Notes: a model not told the origin generated them from the letters alone. 64,000 bases of DNA from Gillisella terrae (GCF_004801395.1 NZ_SSOA01000003.1:372001-436000), one strand, 5' to 3'. Positions 54,546 to 63,567 are shown, counted from the first letter of the stretch. Numbers and translations: made by a program.

Positions 54546-55364
54546 CTATTCCTTGACCACCGACATATCCGGAGCATCAACCGCCTTCATACCGACTGTA
54601 TGATAGCCGCTGTCCACGTGGTGGATTTCGCCGGTGACGCCGGTGGAAAGATCAGACAGCAGGTAAAGGCCAGAGCTGCCAACCTCATCGGTTGTCACGT
54701 TACGCTTCAGTGGCGAATTATATTCGTTCCACTTCAGGATATAGCGGAAATCGCCAATGCCCGAGGCGGCCAAAGTCTTGATGGGGCCTGCGGAAATGGC
54801 GTTGACGCGAATGCCGCGACCGCCCATGTCTACGGCCAGATAGCGCACGCTGGCTTCCAAGGCCGCCTTTGCCACACCCATGACATTATAGTGCGGCATG
54901 ACTTTTTCCGCGCCATAATAGGTCAGCGTCAAAATCGAGCCGCCGTCATTGAGCACAGATTCTGCGCGCTTGGCCACGGCCGTGAATGAGTAGACCGAAA
55001 TGTCCATGGTGCGGGCGAAGTTTTCGCGGGTGGTATCGAGATAACGACCGGTCAATTCGTCTTTGTCAGAGAACGCGATGGCGTGGACGACAAAGTCAAT
55101 TTTGCCCCACTTGTCTTCGATGTTTTGAAAAACCGCATCAACGCTTGCCAGATCGGTGACATCGCAATCCCCGGCCATAAAGGCATCGAGTTCCTTTGCC
55201 AGCGGTTCGACACGTTTTTTCAAAGCGTCGCCTTGCCATGTGAGCGCAATTTCCGCTCCGGCTTCTCGACAGGCTTTCGCAATACCCCATGCAATAGAGC
55301 GATTATTGGCAACACCCATAATGATGCCACGCTTGCCTGCCATGAGGCCCGATACTTGAGCCAT
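54546..55364 (-). CDS. fabI: Enoyl-[acyl-carrier-protein] reductase (NADH)
   Basis: 272-aa short-chain-dehydrogenase-type enzyme of fatty-acid elongation, and the usual triclosan target. The NAD loop is GVANNRSIAWG (about 17-27). The catalytic Tyr-x6-Lys is in HYNVMGVAKAALEA, preceded by the LTYYGAEKV Tyr. Substrate region AASGIGDFRYI fits FabI. ATG 55364 follows an AAGGAG site. Full-length. Confidence 0.95.
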   Translation of the reverse strand: MAQVSGLMAGKRGIIMGVANNRSIAWGIAKACREAGAEIALTWQGDALKKRVEPLAKELDAFMAGDCDVTDLASVDAVFQNIEDKWGKIDFVVHAIAFSDKDELTGRYLDTTRENFARTMDISVYSFTAVAKRAESVLNDGGSILTLTYYGAEKVMPHYNVMGVAKAALEASVRYLAVDMGGRGIRVNAISAGPIKTLAASGIGDFRYILKWNEYNSPLKRNVTTDEVGSSGLYLLSDLSTGVTGEIHHVDSGYHTVGMKAVDAPDMSVVKE

Positions 55365-55508
55365 GCTCTGCTCCTTGAGACTTTCGATTGGTCTTGCCTA
55401 TGGCATAGGCTGCCCGCCTGTTCAAGCTATACCGGAGGGCTCAGAAGGGCTGCTGCGCAACAAATACTGTGCGGAACCGAAATAAACGGGGCTTTTGCAA
55501 CTCAAAGG

Positions 55509-55608
55509 CGTGTTTTGCGTTTTGTTAAACGCAACGCGATGTGAAGCCCCCGAATTGCTGCATAATTTCCACCTTAAATCGATTCCGATTGAAGGAATTG
55601 TGCCGTAA
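55509..55608 (+). repeat. RIME1-like element
   Basis: Module one is recognisable as TGTTTTGCGTTTTGTTAAAC with GCAACGCGATGTG. Module two is GCTGCATAATTTCCACC, core ATCGATTCCGAT, ending GAAGGAATTGTGCCGTA. It lies between the DnaJ-like gene's 3' end and fabI's promoter. Confidence 0.78.
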
Positions 55609-55642
55609 CGAAGAAGACGGCAGAGCGTTTCCCCTTTGTCAA

Positions 55643-56947
55643 TCAGAGGAAAAGCCCATGCTTTATCACCTTCATCAGGTCTTTCAGTTTCTCATTCGGC
55701 TTCTCTGAGAGCACAATGCGGATATCCACCACCAGATCACCGCGCTGATTGGGACCACTCGGCAATCCCAGATTTTCGAGGCGAATGGGTTGCTCAGAAC
55801 CGCTCCACGGCGGAATGGTGATTGTGACCGGACCGGACGGACCTTCTATCTGCGTCTCGCAACCAAGGACCGCATCTTCCAACGGCAGATTCAGAGTGCG
55901 GTGAATGTCATAGCCGTCAACCGTGAAGGGGCCGCCACGCAAGACTCGAAGCGTTGCCATGAGGTCGCCGGTGTGCATGCCAGGCACTTTAAGTCCCCGG
56001 CCTTCCATTCGCACAATGCTGCCGTCGGTGTGGCCCGGCTCAAGCGGCAGCCTGACATCTCTGCCGTCGCTCAGATGCAGGCTGATGGTGTTTTGCTGCA
56101 AGAGATCTTCAACGGCAATGGTGGCCTCGACGGTGATGTCGGGTGCCTTTTCCATCACCGGCGCAGGCTTGCGCATTCGACGCACAAGGGAGGTGATCAA
56201 TTCAATAACTGGCAGGCCAAAGGTTCGGCTTTGCGCTTGTGTGTCGTCTTCCGGCTTTTTGCCCTCATCATGAGGGGCGAATGCTGCGCTTTCGTCCGCG
56301 ACACTTGCATGCGCTGCATCGTTTGAAGTGCTGGTGTTGCCACCTGTGGCCGCGCCGGTCTTATCAGACGACGCGCTACTTGATGTGGAATTGCCGGGTG
56401 CCGATGGTGCCTGCGGGCCGTTGGGTTTGGAGCTGGCCTGATTGGTGGCCTGATTGGTGGCCTGACTGGTGGCTTGACTGGTTGCCTGAGCGTTCGCTTG
56501 CGCATTGGCAGCCGTTGATGCCTGTGCTTCGGCCGCCTTGGCCTTGGCGCGCGCAGCTTCGACCTTGACATTCAATGCTTCCGCAGCCTTTTCGGCTTTG
56601 GCGCGCTCGGCTTCAATCCGGGCAAGATCGGCCATGATGCGATCGGCATTGGCTTTGGCCTGCTTTGCACGCAGAGCGGCCGCGCGGGCTTCTTCACGCT
56701 GCTGCATGATTGTCTGTTCGCGCTTCATGGCTTCCATCTGAGAAAGGCGTTGATCGTAACGGCTGCGCTTGTCCTTGTCCTTCAGCACGTCATAGGCCTG
56801 GCCAATCTCGGCAAAGCGCTGCGTTGCATTGGGGTCATCCTGATTTTGGTCAGGATGAGAGGTTTTCGCTTTTGAGCGCCAGGCGGCCTTGATCTCCTCA
56901 GAGCCTGCATCACGTCGGACGCCAAGAATGGAATATGGATCGCGCAT
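55643..56947 (-). CDS. DnaJ-like co-chaperone
   Basis: 434 aa. An N-terminal J-domain (YSILGVRRDAGSEEIKAAWR and on) with the essential HPD in KTSHPDQNQ stimulates an Hsp70 partner. A long charged coiled coil of Ala/Glu/Lys/Arg follows, then a low-complexity linker with a QATSQATSQATNQATN repeat, then a C-terminal DnaJ substrate-binding domain (MEGRGLKVPG...). No zinc-finger Cys repeats, as in CbpA-type proteins. Start 56947 (MRDPYSILG). The ribosome-binding site is weak. Confidence 0.87.
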   Translation of the reverse strand: MRDPYSILGVRRDAGSEEIKAAWRSKAKTSHPDQNQDDPNATQRFAEIGQAYDVLKDKDKRSRYDQRLSQMEAMKREQTIMQQREEARAAALRAKQAKANADRIMADLARIEAERAKAEKAAEALNVKVEAARAKAKAAEAQASTAANAQANAQATSQATSQATNQATNQASSKPNGPQAPSAPGNSTSSSASSDKTGAATGGNTSTSNDAAHASVADESAAFAPHDEGKKPEDDTQAQSRTFGLPVIELITSLVRRMRKPAPVMEKAPDITVEATIAVEDLLQQNTISLHLSDGRDVRLPLEPGHTDGSIVRMEGRGLKVPGMHTGDLMATLRVLRGGPFTVDGYDIHRTLNLPLEDAVLGCETQIEGPSGPVTITIPPWSGSEQPIRLENLGLPSGPNQRGDLVVDIRIVLSEKPNEKLKDLMKVIKHGLFL

Positions 56948-57369
56948 TTTAACACCAACCAAATACAAAAGCGGTTAAACTGACTGTTCCTCTTGTGGTT
57001 GCGCCATGATCTTTACGGCAAGCGTAACAACTTCGAAGTTTGCCGCAAACAATGCTCTGATCATCTGTCTGCGGCCTTATCCAATAACATTAGGAAGAAG
57101 AAGCTAACTGGAGGTTACTCCCCTCAGAAATGGCAGGGGGGCAACTTGCCAGCAAAAGACATTATGGCGCGTTATTCTAATTTATCAATCTTCCATCAAG
57201 GTTTTGTTTGCAAAAGACAATTATGAAGATAACTGCGCGGAAAAGTAATCCAGCCCCCCTCTCTTGAATCGATATAGGGCACGGTGCATTTGTATCAATA
57301 TGGTAAAACTTGATTTAATTTCACCCGAATGCTCAAAAGCCAGGGGCTGAAAATTATGCCGCAAGGGCT
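56948..57369. other. Intergenic region upstream of the DnaJ-like gene
   Basis: 422 bases that hold the DnaJ-like promoter and the 3' flank of the lipoprotein gene, both genes reading on the minus strand. AT-rich stretches occur near 57150-57230. No hairpin or operator was recognised. Confidence 0.35.
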
Positions 57370-57819
57370 TCAGGATTGTTGGCTGAAGTTTACCAATTGC
57401 CACTGACCGTTGCCGACCAGGCATGTGCGGCCATAAAATTTGGCAATACCGTCGTAAGCGTGACGGCTGGTTACAAAGGCGCGGCACACCACGCCGGAGC
57501 TAACGTCTTCGGCAATAGTGGTAATCACACCTGCGCTGCCGGTAGAGGCATTGGCCCACGGTACGGGGTTATTGCCCAGCCTGCCGAGGTCGGCGGAGGA
57601 AACGGCATTGCGAATGGTGTCTTGATCAGCGACTTTTTCCGGCTCAAGTGGGATGGAACCAGTCGAGATCGAGCGATCAACCTTGGCGGTGTCGCTGAAA
57701 TCGAGCGTGCTGGCAACGCAGCCGCTCATCATGAGGCATAGTGCCGCGACAACAGAAAAGTGTACGCCAGCCGGTGTGCGTCTCTTTCTGTATCGATCTG
57801 GCTTTGCTATGTCTTCCAA
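57370..57819 (-). CDS. RT0821/Lpp0805-type surface lipoprotein
   Basis: 149-aa precursor with a lipobox (ALCLMMSGC), so the mature protein should be lipidated and envelope-attached. The mature part starts VASTLDFSDTAKVDRSIST and ends in a compact domain with two Cys (VVCRAFVTSRHAYDG, then GRTCLVGNGQW), matching the family of unknown role. The start is probably TTG 57819, with AGGA six bases upstream; no good ATG exists before the signal peptide. Divergent from pdxH. Confidence 0.78.
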   Translation of the reverse strand: MEDIAKPDRYRKRRTPAGVHFSVVAALCLMMSGCVASTLDFSDTAKVDRSISTGSIPLEPEKVADQDTIRNAVSSADLGRLGNNPVPWANASTGSAGVITTIAEDVSSGVVCRAFVTSRHAYDGIAKFYGRTCLVGNGQWQLVNFSQQS

Positions 57820-57881
57820 GACCAATCCTGTCTTTCATGCGGTGCGTCATGCGCGCGCATTTTGGGAGTATTTAACACAAT

Positions 57882-58502
57882 ATGTCGCAAAATGAGTTAA
57901 TAAGTGGTGACTTCGTCGACGCTCATGATCCTTTTGGTTTGTTTGAGACATGGTTGACCGACGCGAAAGCCAAGGAAATCAACGATCCCAACGCCGTTGC
58001 GCTGGCGACGGTGGATGAAACGGGCCTGCCCAATGTCCGGATGGTTCTCCTGAAAGATTTTGATACACGTGGTTTTGTGTTCTACACAAATTTCGAGAGT
58101 CAGAAGGGTACGGAGATTCTCTCGCAAAAGAAAGCCGCAATGTGCTTTCACTGGAAATCGCTGCGCCGACAGGTGCGTTTGCGCGGTGATGTCGAGCAGG
58201 TGTCCGACGAAGAGGCCGATGCCTATTACCAGACCCGGCCGCTCGGCAGCCGCATCGGAGCCTGGGCCTCCAAACAGTCGCGGCCGCTGGAAAGCCGCTT
58301 TGCGCTGGAAAAAGCGGTGGCCGAATATACGGCGCGCTATGCGCTGGGCAATATTCCGCGCCCACCCCATTGGTCGGGTTTTCGCATCAAGCCCTTAACC
58401 ATCGAGTTCTGGCAGGATGGAAAATTCAGGCTGCATGACCGGGTGGAATTTCGCCGTGCCAGCGTCGATCAGCCGTGGTCAAAGGTGCGGATGTATCCGT
58501 AG
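57882..58502 (+). CDS. pdxH: Pyridoxamine/pyridoxine 5'-phosphate oxidase
   Basis: 206-aa FMN enzyme that makes pyridoxal 5'-phosphate, the last step of vitamin B6 synthesis and salvage. Signatures are [20 protein letters not shown] (FMN), [14 protein letters not shown] and the terminal WSKVRMYP. The ATG at 57882 lies after GGGAG at a long spacing. Its stop is two bases from the convergent deacetylase gene. Confidence 0.95.
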   Translation: MSQNELISGDFVDAHDPFGLFETWLTDAKAKEINDPNAVALATVDETGLPNVRMVLLKDFDTRGFVFYTNFESQKGTEILSQKKAAMCFHWKSLRRQVRLRGDVEQVSDEEADAYYQTRPLGSRIGAWASKQSRPLESRFALEKAVAEYTARYALGNIPRPPHWSGFRIKPLTIEFWQDGKFRLHDRVEFRRASVDQPWSKVRMYP

Positions 58503-58503
58503 G

Positions 58504-59538
58504 TCACTGACCAAAGAGTTTGAAGGGAATGCCAGACGCCAGCGCAGTAACATGTCGCGGCGTCTGGAAATAGCCGTTGAGCGAAATGCGCGGCAATGTG
58601 TAAAGGGCTGTCTGGTGGCGGGCATTGAGCGTGCCCGGCCTGGTGGTGACGGCCAGTCTCAGGCCTGCATCGCGCACTGCATTTGCGGTTCTGTCATCCA
58701 CGCTGCGGGCATCGCCGTAGGGATAGGCAAAACTGGTCGGTCGCTGGCCAGTCACACCCTCAATGTAATCCACGGACGCAACAATATCATTCGCCAAGTC
58801 CTCATCGCTCAGTCTGGTCAAAGCGCGATGGCTGACACTATGGGCACCCAAAGTGACCAGAGGATGGCTTGCGAAATCGCGCAATTCGGCGGTGGATAGA
58901 ATGGCAGCCTCCACCATCTCAACGCTGTTGATGCCGTGATGCAGCGCCAGCGCGTTGAGCGCATGGATGGCGTCCGCCTCATCAGATTGAGCAATGCGCT
59001 GGGCAATCTGGTCAAACGCCTGCTGCTTGCTCGCGGGGGTTTGGGCTGAGATTGCGGTGGTGACACCATTGAGCGAGAACTCGAAGTGATCGACCTTGCG
59101 CACCAATGCAGCCAGCGTCTCCCACCATAGTGTATGGCTGCGATTGGACAGGCCCTGACAGGCAAAAACCGTACACGGTGCTTCAAAATGCTCAAAGATA
59201 GGCAGCGCCATGGTTTTGGTGTTGTGGTAGGCATCATCAAGCGTGAAAGCCGCAAAAGGCCGGGAGGAGGGGGCCGCCAGACGCTGCGGCACCTGATCCA
59301 GCCGGATGAATTCATAGTTTTCCCGCCACAGGGTTCGAAGCGCTGTGGCCAGAAACTGTGGCGTGATTTCAAGATGGCGGTTTGGGTCTGGCTCTTTTGC
59401 CTGATAGGGACGAACATGGTGCAGCGTGAAAATGGTACCGTAACCACGGGCATCCTGCATCAGATTGAGCTGCCGCATGATTGACGCTGTTGCCAATCCG
59501 CCCGCAATAACCTTGCGTCTGATGCTCGCCTTGCTCAT
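58504..59538 (-). CDS. Polysaccharide deacetylase family protein
   Basis: 344 aa, NodB-homology fold. Motif 1 is FTLDDAYHNT (D-D pair) and motif 2 is GAHSVSHRALTRL (H-x3-H), the metal-binding set. A later YPYGDARSVDDRT fits motif 3. It should de-N-acetylate a surface polysaccharide or related glycan. No signal peptide is clear, so its location is uncertain. Start ATG 59538 (MSKASIRRK); a TTG three codons upstream is possible. Downstream of the MFS gene on the same strand, 59 bases away. Confidence 0.83.
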   Translation of the reverse strand: MSKASIRRKVIAGGLATASIMRQLNLMQDARGYGTIFTLHHVRPYQAKEPDPNRHLEITPQFLATALRTLWRENYEFIRLDQVPQRLAAPSSRPFAAFTLDDAYHNTKTMALPIFEHFEAPCTVFACQGLSNRSHTLWWETLAALVRKVDHFEFSLNGVTTAISAQTPASKQQAFDQIAQRIAQSDEADAIHALNALALHHGINSVEMVEAAILSTAELRDFASHPLVTLGAHSVSHRALTRLSDEDLANDIVASVDYIEGVTGQRPTSFAYPYGDARSVDDRTANAVRDAGLRLAVTTRPGTLNARHQTALYTLPRISLNGYFQTPRHVTALASGIPFKLFGQ

Positions 59539-59597
59539 TGTGCTCAAAATTCCAGCCCATCAGGCCGGGGCTTGAAAGCCCCTCTGCCATCTGTCCT

Positions 59598-61040
59598 CTA
59601 TCCGTCTGTGTGCAGCTTTAGCAGCATCAAGCCAGAGGTGGCAATGGCTGGCAAGACCGCGACAAACCCGAAGAAAAAGCTGGCAGCGACTGCATGACCT
59701 ACCACCGGATCGGTCGCCGTTTCTGAAAAGCCAAAGCTGTTGGCAACCAGACCTGCAAAGGCCGCCCCCAGAGCATAGCCCGCCGATTGCAAGGTGGGCA
59801 GCAGCGCAGATGTCTTGTCTCGCTCACCCTCCGGGCTTGCCATCATCAGAGTTTGGTTGAGAAAGCTCCAGCCCATGCCAAAGGCCGCGCCAATGGCAAT
59901 CAGCGACAGGGTCAGCAAAGGCAAAGAGGGATGAAGGATGGCGAAGGCCACTCCGGCCAGTCCGCAGGCTTCCACCGCAACACTTGCGACAATCAGCGCC
60001 TTTTGCACACGCCCACTGCCAATATTGGCAACGCCAATGGCCGTGGCGCTCCAGCTCAGCGCAATCAATGCGCCCATGGTGCCAGCGGTGGTGGGGCCCA
60101 TATGCCACAGATGTTGCAGGCTGTAGACCAGATAAACACCGCTGGCTGCCTGCGCAAAGGGCATCAGCAGAACACTCCACAGGCCAAAGCCCACGGCGGT
60201 GGCCGAGGAAAACGCACTACAGGGCAAAATCGATTCCAGTGCAGATTCATCCAGCACAACGAAGAGAACCAGAGCCGCCATAGCCAGCCCGATCATGGTG
60301 TTGCGGGAGATGGTCAGGGCCGTCAAATTGGCTGCGAGCAAAAGAATGAAGGCAAACAGCAGCAAGCTTAACCGGCCTGCCGGGATGGCGCTTTTGAGCG
60401 CTTGAAGCGGCGGGCGGGCCGGAACGCAGAGCGCAGTTGCCAAAAATATGGCAACAATGGGGATGTTGATCAAAAAGGCGGCGCGCCATGAGAGGGTTTC
60501 CGTCACAACGCCCGCCAGCACCGGCCCGCCAAAGGCTGCCAAGGCCCACACACAGGCCTCCAGACCAAAGACTTTGGCAATGAGATGGCGGGGATAAATT
60601 TCAGGGATCAGCATGTAGCACACGGCGGCCACCACGCCCTCGCCAAGGCCCTGCAAGATTCTGCCAACAATGACGCCTGCAATGGAAGACGCATGGGCGG
60701 CCAGCAACGTGCCCAGCAGAAAAATAATCGTGGTGCCGATCAGGGCATTGCGCGCCCCCATGCGGGATTTGAGCATTGCGGCACTGGCCCCGGCGACAAT
60801 GGAGGCGGCGAGATAAAGCGTGCTGGCCCAGGGCAAAAGCCGTGCACCGCCAATCTCGCTCACCGCCGAGGGCAGGGTGGTGCTCACCAGAAAGGCGTTG
60901 AAGGCATAAAGGCCAACACCAATGCACAGCATCAGCGTGGTCATCCGATATGGACGGCCAAACAGTGCCTTCCAGTGACCGGCGGGGTGGTTCTGTGAAT
61001 TTGACGCACTATTATCCATAACATCTTGAATTTCAGCCAT
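59598..61040 (-). CDS. MFS efflux pump
   Basis: 480-aa inner-membrane transporter with about 12-14 hydrophobic helices. The N-terminal half has an MFS motif (GVIVGRILQGLGEGVVAAV) typical of drug/H+ antiporters (DHA). Start ATG 61040 (MAEIQDV) has AAGGA seven bases upstream. It diverges from soxR across a perfect SoxR operator, so induction by redox-cycling compounds is likely. Substrates are unknown. Confidence 0.87.
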   Translation of the reverse strand: MAEIQDVMDNSASNSQNHPAGHWKALFGRPYRMTTLMLCIGVGLYAFNAFLVSTTLPSAVSEIGGARLLPWASTLYLAASIVAGASAAMLKSRMGARNALIGTTIIFLLGTLLAAHASSIAGVIVGRILQGLGEGVVAAVCYMLIPEIYPRHLIAKVFGLEACVWALAAFGGPVLAGVVTETLSWRAAFLINIPIVAIFLATALCVPARPPLQALKSAIPAGRLSLLLFAFILLLAANLTALTISRNTMIGLAMAALVLFVVLDESALESILPCSAFSSATAVGFGLWSVLLMPFAQAASGVYLVYSLQHLWHMGPTTAGTMGALIALSWSATAIGVANIGSGRVQKALIVASVAVEACGLAGVAFAILHPSLPLLTLSLIAIGAAFGMGWSFLNQTLMMASPEGERDKTSALLPTLQSAGYALGAAFAGLVANSFGFSETATDPVVGHAVAASFFFGFVAVLPAIATSGLMLLKLHTDG

Positions 61041-61089
61041 AAAATTTTCCTTAAATCGGGTGTGGCATATCACTCGCCGTCACGCTACA

Positions 61090-61109
61090 ACCTCAACTTA
61101 AGTTGAGGT
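61090..61109. promoter_or_regulatory. SoxR operator
   Basis: ACCTCAACTTAAGTTGAGGT, a perfect 20-bp palindrome matching the SoxR-box pattern CCTCAA-N6-TTGAGG. It lies between the divergent MFS and soxR genes. Hexamers spaced 18-19 bp apart on either side fit the stretched MerR-family promoter layout. Confidence 0.9.
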
Positions 61110-61125
61110 AAAGAGGAAAAATGAC

Positions 61126-61608
61126 ATGATGAGCGGTTTGACAGTGGGGGATGTGGCGCGCCGCAGCGGCGTTGCTGTCTCGGCTCTGCATTTCTATGAG
61201 CGCAAGGGGCTTATCTCGTCGCATCGCACCTCCGGCAATCAAAGGCGTTATGACCGAGACGTGTTGCGGCGGGTGGCAATTATCCGCGCTGCGCTGGTGT
61301 TGGGCATTCCGCTTGCCGAGGTGGCAACTCTGCTGGGAGGGCTGCCCAAGGGGGCCACGCCCTCGAAGGAAGACTGGCGCAAAATGGCGTCCAGTTGGGC
61401 CGAAACACTGGATCAGCGGATCCGCCTGTTAAGCCGGTTGCGCGATGATCTGGGCAGCTGTATTGGCTGCGGCTGCCTGTCGATGACGCATTGCAATATC
61501 TTCAATGCGAACGACCAGGCAGGGCAAAGAGGAAGCGGTGCGGTTTTATTGGTGGAAAGCTATGAGAACGGATCGGGAAACCCATCAGATTCCACAGAGT
61601 TGCCATAA
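61126..61608 (+). CDS. soxR: Redox-sensitive regulator SoxR
   Basis: 160-aa MerR-family activator. The winged helix (LTVGDVARRSGVAVSALHFY) is followed by the [2Fe-2S] motif C112-x2-C115-x-C117-x5-C123 (CIGCGCLSMTHC), which senses redox-cycling drugs or superoxide. Start ATG 61126; ATG 61129 also fits. GAGG lies upstream. Its probable target is the divergent MFS gene, since no soxS is present, as usual outside enterobacteria. The tail after residue 125 is polar and variable. Confidence 0.92.
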   Translation: MMSGLTVGDVARRSGVAVSALHFYERKGLISSHRTSGNQRRYDRDVLRRVAIIRAALVLGIPLAEVATLLGGLPKGATPSKEDWRKMASSWAETLDQRIRLLSRLRDDLGSCIGCGCLSMTHCNIFNANDQAGQRGSGAVLLVESYENGSGNPSDSTELP

Positions 61609-61887
61609 TTGCGCAACCTTTCGTTAATGATATTGGGCAAGATGATGGCGTTGAACTATTCCTGCCTCATTTTGGGGCTACTGCGACACGCCTGAAACCG
61701 GAATCGGTTTGAGATGCGCGTTGCGCAGGAGAAATCACGGACCACGTTGAAGTTGGGTGCACCGTTTGAGATGCATCAAACCTCTTTGTGGTGAGGCAGG
61801 TGTAGCATTTATGCTTGTTGAGATGCTCTTTGTTGAGATACTTGGGGTCCTTTAGTGAAGTTTTACAGTCGTCAGTTCGGAGTCCGT

Positions 61888-63198
61888 ATGAACAGGATCT
61901 TGGTCGCGCTTTTGATGTTTTTGTCGATGAGCGCAATCGCAACACCAGCATCGGCTGGCGGTGCGCAGTTTCTTCTCGATGCACGAACCGGCCGTGTTCT
62001 TTTCTCGGAAAATGCGGATGTTTTGAACCATCCCGCCTCCCTCACCAAGATGATGACGATCTACATGGCCTTTGACGCCATTCGTCGCGGCACGTTGAGC
62101 TGGGACAGCCCGGTGCCGTTTTCCAAACATGCTGCACGCCAACATCCAACCAAGTTGCGGTTGAAAGAGGGTGATCAGATCACCGTGCGCGAAGCGATAT
62201 TGAGCATGATCACGCTCTCAGCCAATGACTCTGCCGCCGCTCTTGCCGAGAAAATGGGTGGCACCGAGGAGGGCTTTGCAGCCATGATGACGGCCAAGGC
62301 CCGTCAGCTCGGCATGCCCAATACGACTTTTGTCAATGCGTCCGGCCTGCCAGACACCCGCCAGATTACCACCGCGCGCGATATGTCGACGCTGGCCGTG
62401 GCGCTGTTGCGCGATTTCCCGCGCGAATATCACCTGTTCGCCACGCGCTCCTTTAATTTTCGTGGCCGCACCATCAATGGCCACAACAATCTCATGTATC
62501 GCCTCAAAGGCATTGACGGCATCAAGACAGGCTATACGGACGCCTCCGGCTTCAATCTGGTGAGCGCCTATTCCGATGGCAATCGCCGTGTGATCGGCGT
62601 GGTCATGGGCGGCCGCACCGCCGCAAGCCGTGATAACCTGATGGCCAAGCTCATCACCTCCAACCTGTCCAAAGCGCAAGAAGGCAATGCCCTGATTGCC
62701 AGCGCCACACCAACGGCTCCGATTGTCATTGCCCAGGCCAGTGGCAATATTCCAAAACCCGTTGACCGCTCAGAAACCATCACCGTTGCTGATGCTGATG
62801 CACCGATCCTCGGATCACGCTTTGGCAATGCTTACGCTGGCGGCACCAGCAACAGCGCCGCCGCTGCAACCGAAGCCATGATCACCGGCTCCGTTGCCCG
62901 CACGGCTCACCCACGTCCATTGAAGCCCATTCCATTGACCCGCGACGGCGAATGGCAGATCCAGATTGCAGCGGCACCCAGCGCTGAAAAAGCCATGAGC
63001 CTGTTGCAATCGATCCGCGACAAGATCGGCGGCCCGCTGGCAGAGCGTGATATTTACACCGAAGCCTATACGCACAATGGATCGACGGTCTATCGCGCCC
63101 GCTTCACCGGCTTTCCCAACAAGGATGAAGCGCAAAACGCCTGCGAGCGTCTGGTCAAAAGCAGCTATGATTGCGTGTTGATGCCCGCACGCGGCTAA
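61888..63198 (+). CDS. D-alanyl-D-alanine carboxypeptidase with SPOR domain
   Basis: 436-aa precursor. A signal peptide (about 1-23, ending PASA) precedes a penicillin-binding peptidase S11 domain with S51-x-x-K54 (SLTK), S110-x-N112 (SAN) and K212-T-G214. A flexible linker and a C-terminal SPOR domain (EWQIQIAAAPSAEKAMSLLQ to NACERLVKSSYDCVLM) follow, which should bind septal glycan strands. It trims pentapeptides in peptidoglycan. ATG 61888 follows GGAG; a GTG at 61855 would give a longer form. Confidence 0.9.
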   Translation: MNRILVALLMFLSMSAIATPASAGGAQFLLDARTGRVLFSENADVLNHPASLTKMMTIYMAFDAIRRGTLSWDSPVPFSKHAARQHPTKLRLKEGDQITVREAILSMITLSANDSAAALAEKMGGTEEGFAAMMTAKARQLGMPNTTFVNASGLPDTRQITTARDMSTLAVALLRDFPREYHLFATRSFNFRGRTINGHNNLMYRLKGIDGIKTGYTDASGFNLVSAYSDGNRRVIGVVMGGRTAASRDNLMAKLITSNLSKAQEGNALIASATPTAPIVIAQASGNIPKPVDRSETITVADADAPILGSRFGNAYAGGTSNSAAAATEAMITGSVARTAHPRPLKPIPLTRDGEWQIQIAAAPSAEKAMSLLQSIRDKIGGPLAERDIYTEAYTHNGSTVYRARFTGFPNKDEAQNACERLVKSSYDCVLMPARG

Positions 63199-63238
63199 AC
63201 TCCTTTCGGTCTTTATTATTCCGCGTCTTTTGTCACTG

Positions 63239-63255
63239 CTGGCGAGCCCTCTCTA
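63239..63255 (+). repeat. Left half of duplicated terminator (interrupted)
   Basis: CTGGCGAGCCCTCTCTA at 63239-63255 is repeated at 63536-63552. Here the hairpin loop is interrupted at TA by the RIME1-like element; the other half (GGGCTCGT) resumes at 63360-63367. Confidence 0.8.
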
Positions 63256-63359
63256 CAGCGCCGTGCGTTTTATAAAACGCACAAAGGACGCTGTAACACT
63301 TTTAATCTGCTGCATAATTTTCACCTTAAATCGATTCCGATTTAAGGAATTATGCAGTA
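63254..63359 (+). repeat. RIME1-like element, intact, inserted in terminator loop
   Basis: 106 bp bounded by TA at both ends. Module one is TACAGCGCCGTGCGTTTTAT, mirrored through AAAACGCACAAAGGACGCTGTA; the link is ACACTTTTAATCT; module two is GCTGCATAATTTTCACC to GGAATTATGCAGTA with core ATCGATTCCGAT. The target terminator has a single TA where the element sits. Confidence 0.88.
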
Positions 63360-63367
63360 GGGCTCGT

Positions 63368-63538
63368 CAGCTTATTGACAAACCTCTCGCTCGACGTTTC
63401 GTCACCCTCGGGCCTGTCCCGAGGGTCTGTCGTGGCTGGATAAGCAATTGACTTTGCTTATGAAATTAGCGTGGTTAGATGCTCGGCACAGGGCCGAGCA
63501 TGACGTCGAGGATAAATTTAGGGTTTGTCAGCGGTCTG
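63368..63538 (-). mobile_element. MITE-like terminator-targeting element, copy 2
   Basis: 171 bp, the inverse of 25417-25587 with about five differences. It has the same three hairpins; here the stem ACCCTCGGG...CCCGAGGGT is perfect. Left and right flanks are copies of the dacA-type gene's terminator (about 22 bp, possibly up to 25), the left one split by the RIME1-like element. The plus-strand frame MKLAWLDARHRAEHDVEDKF within it is a feature of the repeat, not a gene. Confidence 0.8.
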
Positions 63539-63540
63539 GC

Positions 63541-63567
63541 GAGCCCTCTCTAGGGCTCGTTTTTTGT
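63541..63567 (+). terminator. Rho-independent terminator (distal copy)
   Basis: GAGCCCTCTCTAGGGCTC with a short loop, followed by GTTTTTTG. It is the intact copy of the hairpin interrupted at 63239-63367 and would end the carboxypeptidase transcript. Confidence 0.85.
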
